From positions 1 through 64,000 of the forward strand of contig JAIOPV010000250.1 in the NCBI GenBank assembly GCA_021413735.1: a DNA stretch of 64,000 nucleotides, read 5' to 3'. This document shows positions 49,126-58,139 of this stretch, piece after piece. Position 1 is the stretch's first letter; every line of letters begins with the position of its first letter. Below the pieces are notes generated by a model that was not told the DNA's origin, did not search any database, and saw only the letters and a list, made by a program, of their open reading frames with translations. Origin of the DNA: Planctomycetota bacterium. GTDB taxonomy: Bacteria; Planctomycetota; Planctomycetia; Gemmatales; Gemmataceae. The translations under genes and the position numbers were made by a program.

Positions 49126-49818
49126 TCACCAGGCCGCGTCTCGCCCATTCTTGCGGACGAACTGAACGTAGGAGTGACTCACCCCGAGAAGGCGGCCGAC
49201 GATTCGACTCGACAGCGTCAGGTCAGCCGCCAGGATCTGCTCTCGCAATCTGTCCCTCGCCGCCTTCCCTTTCCGAGGTGGGCGACTACCGCCCGCAGAG
49301 CCCGTGACCCACGACCACGACCGCCCGAACACTATCCCGCTCGCCACCTGACGCGAGACGCCGAACCGTTCCCCGATTTCATCGCACGACAGATGCTCTC
49401 GAAGCGAATAGATGGCCAACGCTTCCTCAGCCGTGAGGATGCAAGTGTGGGACCGCACGCCGGCTTCCCGTTGCAGGCGGTCCCGGCCGTGGATGATATT
49501 CCCACGCGGCGTCGTGTATTCCAGGTTACTGAGCCTGGGATTGTTCCGATCCGAGTCCTTGTGATTAACTTCTTGTCCGTCCGGATAGGGGCCGATGAAG
49601 GTCATCGCCACTAGGGCATGCACGGTGTACTTGTGCTGCTTTGCATCTTTCCATAGGTTCAGAGCCCAGTAACCTTTCCCGTTCACGTATGGTCGCAGCG
49701 TTACGCCGGCTCTTGCGCCTTGGCTGGTCTTCAGCCGCCTGACGGTTCCGAGAATTGAGATTTCGTACAGTTCGTCCCAGCCAACTATTGGCTTCCAATA
49801 CTCAAGCAGCAGTGGCAT
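49126..49818 (-). CDS. HNH homing endonuclease (NUMOD4 + HNH)
   Basis: WKPIVGWDELYEISILGTVRRL; HALVAMTFIGPYPDGQEVNHKDSDRNNPRLSNLEYTTPRGNIIH. Confidence 0.9.
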   Translation of the reverse strand: MPLLLEYWKPIVGWDELYEISILGTVRRLKTSQGARAGVTLRPYVNGKGYWALNLWKDAKQHKYTVHALVAMTFIGPYPDGQEVNHKDSDRNNPRLSNLEYTTPRGNIIHGRDRLQREAGVRSHTCILTAEEALAIYSLREHLSCDEIGERFGVSRQVASGIVFGRSWSWVTGSAGGSRPPRKGKAARDRLREQILAADLTLSSRIVGRLLGVSHSYVQFVRKNGRDAAW

Positions 49819-49992
49819 ACTTGCCTCCTTCCCTTCGACAGGAAGCGAGCCTAGCACGACCGCGTAATCCGCGCAACTGCTAGGCTCATGTGTCGCGATC
49901 CCACATGTGAATCGGTCACAACACCTCCCACTCTGCTGACACGCCAGTTGCCTTTTGATGCACCTTGAATCCGGAGCCGTGCCGCTCAACAA

Positions 49993-50117
49993 GAAAAGCC
50001 GCTTTCCGCAAGGGCGGAAGCCTTCAGCTTTTCCTGTGTGCCCGGCCCAGCGCCACCGGCTTCTGGTTGGTGCTACAAGGCTCGATTGGCGAGCCAGCAA
50101 CCAGAAGGAGAAAGATC
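49993..50117 (+). promoter_or_regulatory. Candidate structured leader RNA (hairpin 49993-50034; hairpin 50079-50095)
   Basis: AAAGCCGCTTTCCGCAAGGGCGGAAGCCTTCAGCTTT and ACAAGGCTCGATTGGCGAGCC; matched by 54458-54576. Confidence 0.6.
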
Positions 50118-50387
50118 ATGACCAGCCCAGCAATGAAGTTCCGCGACGGATGCCTGCAAGTTGTCGTGTGGAGAAACACGAGCACGAGTGGCCAGACTTA
50201 CTACTCAGCGACGCCTCAACGTAGCTACAAGCAAGGCGATGACACATGGCGTGAGACAGATTCATTGAACGTGGACGACATCCTCCAGATGGCCGAACTT
50301 CTTCGCGAGGCTTACGCCTGGATCAAGAACCAGAAGCGAGCCGACGCCAAGGGCCGGAAGGAATCCGACCAGGTCACGGCGAAGTAA
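50118..50387 (+). CDS. Hypothetical protein
   Basis: ORF with AGAAGGAG RBS and structured leader. Confidence 0.55.
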   Translation: MTSPAMKFRDGCLQVVVWRNTSTSGQTYYSATPQRSYKQGDDTWRETDSLNVDDILQMAELLREAYAWIKNQKRADAKGRKESDQVTAK

Positions 50388-50396
50388 CCATCAATC

Positions 50397-50418
50397 GGGG
50401 CGGGCTTCGGCTCGCCCC
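50397..50418 (+). promoter_or_regulatory. Leader stem-loop GGGGCGGGCTTCGGCTCGCCCC before AGGAGG RBS
   Basis: Near-perfect stem with TTCG loop. Confidence 0.65.
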
Positions 50419-50432
50419 CAGGAGGCTTCGTC

Positions 50433-50801
50433 ATGCAACTCACACCGATCACTCTTCTCGTTTCCCAATGCGACTCCCTCACCGAACGGTTGGAAGCTCT
50501 CCAGGAGTGGAACCCCGCGAGGAACATCCCGCAACCGTTGTTCGCCATCTCCGGACTCAACGAGGACCTGCAGCGGGTCTACGCGATCGAACGCATCCTC
50601 ATGCGTTTGGAATCGCTGACGCAGTCCGTTCAGGCGGAAGTGGCTGAGGCGATCGGTGACCTGCTGGAGACGATCGGCATGACTTACTGCAACCGGCGGC
50701 AAGAGATGATTGCATCGTGCTCCGGAACGCGCTACACAGGTGGGGCGATGCTGGAAACATCGCCCCGTACACCCACCTCATCAGTGAAAGGATCAAGGTG
50801 A
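50433..50801 (+). CDS. Hypothetical protein
   Basis: ORF with RBS. Confidence 0.5.
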   Translation: MQLTPITLLVSQCDSLTERLEALQEWNPARNIPQPLFAISGLNEDLQRVYAIERILMRLESLTQSVQAEVAEAIGDLLETIGMTYCNRRQEMIASCSGTRYTGGAMLETSPRTPTSSVKGSR

Positions 50802-52586
50802 ATGCAACGCGAACTTACACCCAATAACGCTGCTCGCGCAACCGTGAAGCCCATCTACTTCCCGGACCACGAACTCATCATCGATAACTTCGCTGGCGGC
50901 GGCGGAGCTTCCCTCGGCATCGAGATGGGGCTCGGCCGATCCCCAGACATCGCCATCAACCACGATCCTGAAGCGATCGCCATGCACAAGGCGAATCACC
51001 CCCACAGCCGTCACTACTGTGAAAACGTCTGGGAGGTGAACCCGATCGAAGCGTGTGCTGGTCGGCCTGTCGGACTCGCATGGTTCAGTCCCGATTGTAA
51101 ACATTTCTCCAAGGCCAAAGGTGGGAAGCCGGTCAGCAAGAAGATTCGGGGCCTTGCATGGATCGTTGTGAAATGGGCGAAAGCCGTTCAACCCCGCGTG
51201 ATAATCCTTGAGAACGTCGAGGAGTTCAAAGACTGGGGGCCGCTCGACGACGAGGGCATGCCGTGCCGCGTGCGGAAGGGGACGACCTTCAATCGCTGGA
51301 AAGCACAACTCCAGAACCTTGGTTACCGGGTCGAGTGGCGTGAACTGCGGGCATGCGATTACGACACACCAACCATACGGAAGCGGTTGTTCCTCGTTGC
51401 TCGGCGAGACGGACTCCCCATTGTCTGGCCCGTGGCGACAAACGCGAGCCCGAAGAAGATCGTGGCCGACCTATTCGACCGCGACCTCAAGCCGTGGCGG
51501 ACGGCCGCAGAGTGCATCGACTGGTCGATCCCATGCCCGAGCATCTTCGATCGGAAAAGGCCGCTCGCGGATAACACGCTTCGGCGGGTAGCGGCGGGAC
51601 TTCGGCGATACGTGATAGATTCGGCCGAGCCGTTCATCGTCAACATGGCACACGGCGGAAGGCTCGAATCTATCGATCAGCCTCTTACCACAATCGCGAC
51701 CGAAAAAGGCGGGTGTCGCGCCTTGGTCACACCGTACATCGCTGGGGTCGGTGGCCGGGCCGGTCAATCTCCTGAACGCTCGATGCGTCAACCGTTCCAG
51801 ACGATCACGAGCAAGGGAGATGCGGCATTGGTGACACCTTATCTGGTCGGTGCCGGTGGCCCGACTTACTCGGGCAAGCCACGCGGGGTCGATCAACCAC
51901 ATGGCACGCTCACGACAGACCCGCACACTGCACTGGTCAGCCCCACGTTGATCCAGGTCGGATATGGTGAGCGGGATGGCCAAGCCCCACGGGTTCCGGG
52001 AATCGACAAACCGCTTGGAACGGTCGTTGCCGGCGGGGCGAAGCACGCATTGGTCAGTGCCTTTCTCGCGAAACATTACACGGGTGTGGTAGGAAGCGAT
52101 CTCGACAACCCAATCGGGACCGTTACCGCCTCGGATCACCACAGCCTCGTCACCTCAAACCTCGTGAAACTCCGGGGTACTTGTCGCGACGGGCAGCCAG
52201 TTACCGAGCCGATGGCGACAATCAGTGCCCAGGGCTTGCACCTTGCTGAGGTGCGGGCCTTTCTGGTCAAGTATTTCGGAACCGACCAAGACCCGCGTTT
52301 GGAAGAGCCGATGCACACGGTCACATCGAAGCACCGCTTCGGGTTGGTAATGATTCATGGCGAGGAGTGGATGATCGCCGACATCGGGTTGCGAATGCTG
52401 ACGCCACGGGAACTCTACCGAGCGCAAGGGTTCCCGGAGGATTACGACATCGCGCCGGAGTTTGATGGGAAGCCACTGAGCAAGACGGCGCAGGTCCGGA
52501 TGTGCGGAAACTCCGTCTGTCCGCCGCTCGCTGCCGCGATGGCAAGATCGCAGTTCGAGCACTGCCCCGTCGTAATGGCAGCATGA
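50802..52586 (+). CDS. DNA (cytosine-5-)-methyltransferase with modular repeat-rich insert
   Basis: NFAGGGGASLGIEMGLG; WFSPDCKHFS; VIILENVEEF; MLTPRELYRAQGFPEDY; repeated GP.GT(I/V)T...ALV.P.L units. Confidence 0.92.
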   Translation: MQRELTPNNAARATVKPIYFPDHELIIDNFAGGGGASLGIEMGLGRSPDIAINHDPEAIAMHKANHPHSRHYCENVWEVNPIEACAGRPVGLAWFSPDCKHFSKAKGGKPVSKKIRGLAWIVVKWAKAVQPRVIILENVEEFKDWGPLDDEGMPCRVRKGTTFNRWKAQLQNLGYRVEWRELRACDYDTPTIRKRLFLVARRDGLPIVWPVATNASPKKIVADLFDRDLKPWRTAAECIDWSIPCPSIFDRKRPLADNTLRRVAAGLRRYVIDSAEPFIVNMAHGGRLESIDQPLTTIATEKGGCRALVTPYIAGVGGRAGQSPERSMRQPFQTITSKGDAALVTPYLVGAGGPTYSGKPRGVDQPHGTLTTDPHTALVSPTLIQVGYGERDGQAPRVPGIDKPLGTVVAGGAKHALVSAFLAKHYTGVVGSDLDNPIGTVTASDHHSLVTSNLVKLRGTCRDGQPVTEPMATISAQGLHLAEVRAFLVKYFGTDQDPRLEEPMHTVTSKHRFGLVMIHGEEWMIADIGLRMLTPRELYRAQGFPEDYDIAPEFDGKPLSKTAQVRMCGNSVCPPLAAAMARSQFEHCPVVMAA

Positions 52587-52608
52587 ACCCACTTTGAAAG
52601 TCAGGTGA

Positions 52609-53637
52609 ATGACCAATGACAAACAGCCGACCCTTTTCGAGAACCCGCCGCTCGACGAGCCACTTCAGCTTCTTCCCCTCGACCAGTACGACGTAATCGC
52701 GGTCTGCTACTCGGGCGGCAAGGACAGCCTCGCGTGCCTTCTCCACCTCCTCGATCTCGGCGTTCCACCCTCGAAGATCGAACTCCACCACCAAGACATC
52801 GACGGCCAGGGCGAAGCGTTGATGGACTGGCCCTGTACGCACGCCTACGTCCAGGCGACGGGTGACGCACTCGGCATCCCGGTCGTGTTCTCGTGGCGTG
52901 ACGGCGGATTCGTTCGCGAGATGCTCCGCGACAAGGAACCGACCGCTGGAGTGAGTTACGAGCGCGAGGGAGCGCGGGTCAGCCTGCCCACGATTCGGGC
53001 GTCGCTGGGCACACGCAGGAAGTTTCCGCAGACCAGTGCCGACCTCAGTGTGCGCTGGTGCAGCGCCGCGCTGAAGATCGACCCGTTCGCCCGCGTACTG
53101 AACAACGAGCCCGCGTACCAGGGCAAGAAGGTTCTCGTCGTCACCGGGGAACGCCGCGAGGAATCGTCCGCTCGCGCGAAGTACGACGAGACGGAGGAGC
53201 ATCGCTGCAACAGCCGCAACCACCTCGTCCATCAGTGGCGACCAGTGATCGACTGGACCGAGCAGCAGGTGTGGGACATCATCGAGCGGCACCGCGTCAG
53301 GGCGCACCCGGCTTATCAACTTTCCTGGGGCCGCGTGAGTTGCCTCGCATGCATCTTCGGGGACAACGACCAATGGGCGAGCGTGAAATCTATCGCTCCT
53401 GAGCGATTCTCGCGCATCGCCAATTTGGAGAGAGAATTTGGTACGACGATCAAGAAAGGGCAGTCCGTGGAGGAGATGGCACGAAAAGGAAGCGAGTTTG
53501 TCTCGGACAAGCCTGAAGAGTTGCGCCGTTTGGCCCTATCCCCAGACGCATTCACGAAAGAGCTTTTCTTCCTTGCAGATGGAGAACAATGGAAGGTGCC
53601 AACGGGCGCTTACAAGCGCTGCGGAGGCCCGAGTTGA
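52609..53637 (+). CDS. Phosphoadenosine phosphosulfate (PAPS) reductase-like ATP-pyrophosphatase family protein
   Basis: DVIAVCYSGGKDSLACLLHLLDLG; RWCSAALKIDPF; VVTGERREESSARAKY. Confidence 0.88.
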   Translation: MTNDKQPTLFENPPLDEPLQLLPLDQYDVIAVCYSGGKDSLACLLHLLDLGVPPSKIELHHQDIDGQGEALMDWPCTHAYVQATGDALGIPVVFSWRDGGFVREMLRDKEPTAGVSYEREGARVSLPTIRASLGTRRKFPQTSADLSVRWCSAALKIDPFARVLNNEPAYQGKKVLVVTGERREESSARAKYDETEEHRCNSRNHLVHQWRPVIDWTEQQVWDIIERHRVRAHPAYQLSWGRVSCLACIFGDNDQWASVKSIAPERFSRIANLEREFGTTIKKGQSVEEMARKGSEFVSDKPEELRRLALSPDAFTKELFFLADGEQWKVPTGAYKRCGGPS

Positions 53638-54338
53638 CTGGGTGCCAGAAGGATATTGAGCAGAGGTGCCAGGCATGTAGCCGGATGGTTACTGACATGA
53701 ACCTGAAGACGGGAAAGTTGCACTCCCGTTGCGTTCGGTGTCGCGGGCGGCGTCGGTTCTACGACGAGAGGCGGAAATTGCTGGGTCTCTGCTGTGACTG
53801 CCGAGGACCATCAAATGGCAAGGCGCGCTGCCTTGAATGCAATCGACGGAGTAAGGCAAGACTTCGAGCCAGGGGGTGCTGCGCGAATTGTGGCCGTGGG
53901 CTTGATCGGCCGACTTCGATCTGTCACATCTGTGCCCTGAAAGGCGTCGCACAAAAGCAACTTGGGGACCGAGCACTCTGGATAAAACTTGAAGAAATGC
54001 TGAATCGTCAAGACAGTAGATGCGCGCTGACTGGCTTGCCTATAGAAGCCGGCCGGGGAGCTTCGTTGGACCACATCATCCCCACGGCGCGCGGTGGCAC
54101 TGACGACCTGAGTAACCTTCGTTTCGTTCACCTTGTCGTAAACCGAATGAAGAGCAGTCTCCTCGATGAGGAGTTCTTGGCATGGATCGAAGTCCTTGCG
54201 TGGCACGCCCACCAGAAAGGCTCATTCCCTGCGGCCCTGAAATCGCCATCTGAGGTCACGATCCAGTTGGCGCTCTCCATCGGGATCAGGCCAACGACGG
54301 AGAAGGCCGGGTATGGAACTTTCAAGCGCAGACCGTGA
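53634..54338 (+). CDS. HNH endonuclease with N-terminal zinc-binding clusters
   Basis: LNRQDSRCALTGLPIEAGRGASLDHIIPTARGGTDDLSNLRFVHLVVNRMKSS; TTG start overlapping the upstream stop (TTGA). Confidence 0.85.
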   Translation: MTGCQKDIEQRCQACSRMVTDMNLKTGKLHSRCVRCRGRRRFYDERRKLLGLCCDCRGPSNGKARCLECNRRSKARLRARGCCANCGRGLDRPTSICHICALKGVAQKQLGDRALWIKLEEMLNRQDSRCALTGLPIEAGRGASLDHIIPTARGGTDDLSNLRFVHLVVNRMKSSLLDEEFLAWIEVLAWHAHQKGSFPAALKSPSEVTIQLALSIGIRPTTEKAGYGTFKRRP

Positions 54339-54380
54339 CGCGACCGGCGGGAGCGTTCAAGCGGTGCGGGGGGCCGACAT
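54339..54380 (+). pseudogene. Orphaned 3' end of the PAPS-reductase-like gene (RPAGAFKRCGGPT*)
   Basis: Matches the end of the upstream ORF, VPTGAYKRCGGPS*. Confidence 0.8.
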
Positions 54381-54457
54381 GATCCATCCACTTCTGCTTC
54401 GCCCCGCCCGTGCCTTGCCGTGGATTGCGGGGCCGCCGCCACTCGGTTCAAGCTGCC

Positions 54458-54576
54458 AGAGCCGCTTTCCGAAGCCGGAATCCTTCGGCTCTTCGCTTGA
54501 GCCTCGCGGCCTGCCGCGTCCCCAAGAGCAAATCCACAAGGCCCGGTTGGCGGGCTGAGAACATAAGGAGGCCATT
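54458..54576 (+). promoter_or_regulatory. Candidate structured leader RNA (hairpin 54458-54493; hairpin 54541-54555)
   Basis: AGAGCCGCTTTCCGAAGCCGGAATCCTTCGGCTCTT and ACAAGGCCCGGTTGGCGGGC; matches 49993-50117. Confidence 0.6.
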
Positions 54577-54762
54577 ATGTCGACTAACCCCATTCCGCCA
54601 GGCGCGCAGCACGGTCAAGACTTCCCGTGCCCGGCGTGCCACAATCCGAACACTCGGCTGGACATCGACACACCCGATGGCCACGCACTCCCCGAGGGCG
54701 AGTGGACGTGGTGGAACGCCGCGATGCAGCAGTGGGAATGCTCCGAATGCTGGCTGAAGTGA
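54577..54762 (+). CDS. Small zinc-ribbon-like protein
   Basis: FPCPACHNPN...WECSECW. Confidence 0.5.
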   Translation: MSTNPIPPGAQHGQDFPCPACHNPNTRLDIDTPDGHALPEGEWTWWNAAMQQWECSECWLK

Positions 54763-54953
54763 CTGCGGACTTCTGGGATGATCCCTTCCACCACGCCGCA
54801 CTCGCTGCTGGCTTCATCGCCTTCGCTGAGGGAAGGCTGAAAGATTCCGATTACGTCAAGCGACTCGCCTACGAGATTTACGAAGAGCATCTGGCCGAGA
54901 AGATCGCAAGCCGGTCGGCTAACTTCCCCGCTTCGGCACCGCCCTCACGGTGA
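54738..54953 (+). CDS. Hypothetical protein
   Basis: ORF overlapping the previous one; internal ATG. Confidence 0.4.
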   Translation: MLRMLAEVTADFWDDPFHHAALAAGFIAFAEGRLKDSDYVKRLAYEIYEEHLAEKIASRSANFPASAPPSR

Positions 54954-55317
54954 TTGCTGTCACCGCCTGGCCGTTGATCCGGACTGTAAGCCGTTTCCCG
55001 TCCATCATCTTGTCGATCACGGCCCGAAACTCCGGGGCCTCGCCCTCCAGGAGGACTTCGTACAGCGTGTCACCGCGGAGCACCTCAAACCGTGCGGATC
55101 GCTCGGCGTCCGGGCTGTCGGCCCACAACATCCCGCCGTAAGGCACCCAGGCGATCAGTTTCGTCCCGTGCAGGAGTTGCACGCCGAGGGCGGTCTGTTT
55201 CGTTGATCGCCCACTCCCATCGGGCTCGTCCCACGAATCCTCGTCGGCTTCCGGTGGGTCCTGCGGCGGCGGCTTCCGCACTCGCTCGGCCAGCTCGTTG
55301 AGGGTTTTACTCCCGGC
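54919..55317 (-). CDS. Hypothetical protein
   Basis: ORF track; downstream of and overlapping the relaxase end. Confidence 0.45.
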   Translation of the reverse strand, partial: AGSKTLNELAERVRKPPPQDPPEADEDSWDEPDGSGRSTKQTALGVQLLHGTKLIAWVPYGGMLWADSPDAERSARFEVLRGDTLYEVLLEGEAPEFRAVIDKMMDGKRLTVRINGQAVTAITVRAVPKRGS

Positions 55318-57973
55318 CATTCGATAACTCCTGGTGGTGAACGAGTTCATTCGCTTTCGTCATGACACGGTTTGCAAGACTTCGCAACTGCGCGACGTGC
55401 CGATGGAGTCGGCGGCGGATTCCCGTGGACTGAACGCGAACGAGGTCGATCGCGTGGTTGCGCTCATCCACTCGGGGAATCACTTTCCGCACGGCGTCCA
55501 GCGAGTCCGTCAGTACGACCGCCTTTTTCGAGCCACGACCCAGGTCGACGTTGAATTGCCTCGCGCCCATTGCCGGGTAAGCATCTGCTGTGAGCGGCAT
55601 GATCGTCACGTCGCGGGTCTTGCTCTGCACGCCGAGCGAGGTGGCGTAATATGCGTGGCGGAACTTCCCGAAGTCGGCACCGATCACCCGCGCCGTCTTC
55701 CCGTCCGCGGCCAGCCCCACGATGTCGCCATTCTCCTTGAAGGAATCGATCCGGTACACCGCCCCGTTCTCCAGGTCCTTTCCGTCTCGCCCCTTCCCGC
55801 CGCCGGTGAGCTGGATCAGGTCGCCCACCGCGAACTTTACCGTCGAGGGGAGATAGGCGTCATAACGCTGGTACACGACCCCGGGTTCGGGTTTCTTCTT
55901 CGCCTCCCGCAGTTGCGGCTCCGTGTAGTGCAGCGGGATGAGTTGCTTGAACTGCTTGTCCTCACCCCCCAGCAACTCCGCCGACCGCATCCGCTCGCGG
56001 ACGGCTTCAACCACCTTCGCCCCTTGCTTGTGCGTGGGGCTACAGATCACTGCCGACTCTCCCGCCTTCAGGCAGGCCAGGTAGGTGTCCGCGGAAGCCC
56101 CGATCATGTCGGCAGCATTGCCCTCTTTCACCCACCCCAAGTCTTCGATGATGTCGAGTGCCCGGAGAACGTCGTGCCTGCTCGCCGCTGCCGTCGCGCT
56201 CAGGTAGCGGCCCTTTTGGCGGAGGATCTCGTTCATCTCGGCCGCGGGCAACCCGGCGCGGTCCTTGAGCAAGCCCAGCACGTTGCCACGGACGGGAGCC
56301 AGGTGCTGCTTGTCATCGCCCACCACAAGGATGCGGTAGCCGTGTGAGTTAGCCGACTGGCTGACCCTCGCAAAGTCGCGTGTGCCCAGCATCGTGATCT
56401 CGTCGATCACCAGCAGCCCGCCCCGCAGCTTCTGCTGCCGATCCTCGTCCCGGAGGAAAGCGGCGACAGTATCCACGTCCGGGAAATCCTTCTTCAAATC
56501 CCCGTCCCGCGAGGCCCCGACGGTCGGCGCGACGACCTGGAGCGGGGCGTCGAGCATCCGTTGGACGGCCTTCAGGGCGGTGGACTTCCCGGCCCCGCCC
56601 TTGCCGATCCACACCATCACCCGGTCCTTCGACATCATGACGTGACGCGCGGCGTGCAACTGCCCCGCCGTCGGCATTCGGTCGAAATACGCAGCGAGCC
56701 GCTGTACCACCGGCTTGTTGACCTCGCGTGTGGGGCGCACGGCGAACGGCTGGCACTTCCCCCGCCCCAGCGCCGCGAACGCGATGATGCCCCGCTCCTC
56801 CTCCGCCACGGCGGTGGTGGTCACCTCGACGTGATCCCCGAACTTCTGCCGGTGGACTCCCGCTCTGCCCAGTTCTTTCATCACCGCCGGGTAGGTGACG
56901 TTTCCCCGCCCGAACCGGAGGGCGTCGAGAACCACCTTCCGCTGGTCCGGGCGACTCTCCCGGGTGGTGGTGTGATCCAGGGCGTAGGTGACGGCCTCGG
57001 CGGTTCTGTCCTCGACCGACAAGGGCACGTCCGCTTCCTTGATGACTCGGTTCAGGGCCGCATGCTGCTTTGGGGTGACCCGCGACTTCCAGTGTTGGGT
57101 GAGCGAGTCCATGCTCCGGCCCGGCTTCTTCGGCTCCCGGTAGATCGCGGCCAGTTTCGACTTCTGCGCGGGGCTGAGGGTGTAATCCGGGTTCTCCTTC
57201 TCCTTCCGAATCCGCTCCTCGATTTCCCGCTCCTTCTCTTTCACCTTGTTGTGCCGCTGGCTGAACTGGGTGCGGTCCTCGTCGTCAATCCCGACGATCC
57301 GGAAGGCGTCCTTGGTGGTTTCCGTTTCGTACCCGAGCCGGTGCAGGTGGTCGCGGAGTTGGGCGTGGTAGATTTCGACATATCGGGGGCGGTCGAGCTT
57401 CTCGCCGTTCCGGTCCCACGCCTGGAGTTGGAGGGCCTTCCACTTCTTCTCGTCCTCGTCCCAGGTGGCGTTCGGCAGCAGGACGTGGTAGTGCAGGTGC
57501 ATGTCCACCTTGCCGTTCTCCTCCCGGGCGAGGGTGTGGAGGACTGCGGCGTAGGTGGTGTTCCCCGTAACCCGATCATGATCGGCTTTCCCGACCCGCA
57601 CCCGCGCCTTGGCGTCTTCCTCGATCACGTCCAGCGTCTCGCGCAGCGCCTGCTCCATCACGCCGGGAATCCGCCGGTCCCCGAACGCCCACAGCATCGA
57701 CACGTCCTTCGGAGAATCGAAGATGACCTCGTAGCCGCAGCGGTTCGTTTCCTTCCTCGCGCCCACGGTCAACTTCTCGCCTGTCGAAGGGTGCAACCCG
57801 TAGAGCATCCGCTTGAACTGCTCCAGGTCGAAATCCCCCAGCCCGAGTTTCTCCGCACCCTTTCCCCCGAAGAAGGCGTAGGTGCGCTCGTCCTCGACAT
57901 GGTAATCCCTCCCCTCCGGGGTGAAGTACTTGGCGGCACCGGCGGCGTTGTCGATGATTGAAAACCAGAGCAT
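55307..57973 (-). CDS. MobF-family (TrwC-like) conjugative relaxase with C-terminal helicase
   Basis: FGGKGAEKLGLGDFD; VDMHLHYHVLLPN three-His motif; VMVWIGKGGAGKSTALKAVQRML; LLVIDEITMLG; VVGDDKQHLAPV. Confidence 0.93.
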   Translation of the reverse strand: MLWFSIIDNAAGAAKYFTPEGRDYHVEDERTYAFFGGKGAEKLGLGDFDLEQFKRMLYGLHPSTGEKLTVGARKETNRCGYEVIFDSPKDVSMLWAFGDRRIPGVMEQALRETLDVIEEDAKARVRVGKADHDRVTGNTTYAAVLHTLAREENGKVDMHLHYHVLLPNATWDEDEKKWKALQLQAWDRNGEKLDRPRYVEIYHAQLRDHLHRLGYETETTKDAFRIVGIDDEDRTQFSQRHNKVKEKEREIEERIRKEKENPDYTLSPAQKSKLAAIYREPKKPGRSMDSLTQHWKSRVTPKQHAALNRVIKEADVPLSVEDRTAEAVTYALDHTTTRESRPDQRKVVLDALRFGRGNVTYPAVMKELGRAGVHRQKFGDHVEVTTTAVAEEERGIIAFAALGRGKCQPFAVRPTREVNKPVVQRLAAYFDRMPTAGQLHAARHVMMSKDRVMVWIGKGGAGKSTALKAVQRMLDAPLQVVAPTVGASRDGDLKKDFPDVDTVAAFLRDEDRQQKLRGGLLVIDEITMLGTRDFARVSQSANSHGYRILVVGDDKQHLAPVRGNVLGLLKDRAGLPAAEMNEILRQKGRYLSATAAASRHDVLRALDIIEDLGWVKEGNAADMIGASADTYLACLKAGESAVICSPTHKQGAKVVEAVRERMRSAELLGGEDKQFKQLIPLHYTEPQLREAKKKPEPGVVYQRYDAYLPSTVKFAVGDLIQLTGGGKGRDGKDLENGAVYRIDSFKENGDIVGLAADGKTARVIGADFGKFRHAYYATSLGVQSKTRDVTIMPLTADAYPAMGARQFNVDLGRGSKKAVVLTDSLDAVRKVIPRVDERNHAIDLVRVQSTGIRRRLHRHVAQLRSLANRVMTKANELVHHQELSNGRE

Positions 57974-58139
57974 AAGGGGGCCTACCACAAGCAGTGGGAG
58001 GTGGGCAAGCAGCAAAGAACTATACGCAGTAGAACACTTCACCCCTTCCGGCAAAGCCGGGAAAGGTTCAGCGAGGTCTTTCCCCGAGAATTTGGGGCTC
58101 ATGGAAGGGGTGGTTCGGAGGCGGAGAGGCCATGTAAAG

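Noticed and set aside
52609-53637. DndC-like phosphorothioation enzyme, hence a Dnd system
   Set aside because: Only generic PAPS-reductase/ATP-pyrophosphatase motifs; no dndB/D/E-like neighbours recognised
56561-57961. 466-aa plus-strand ORF opposite the relaxase
   Set aside because: Antisense to a clear MobF relaxase-helicase; no recognisable motifs
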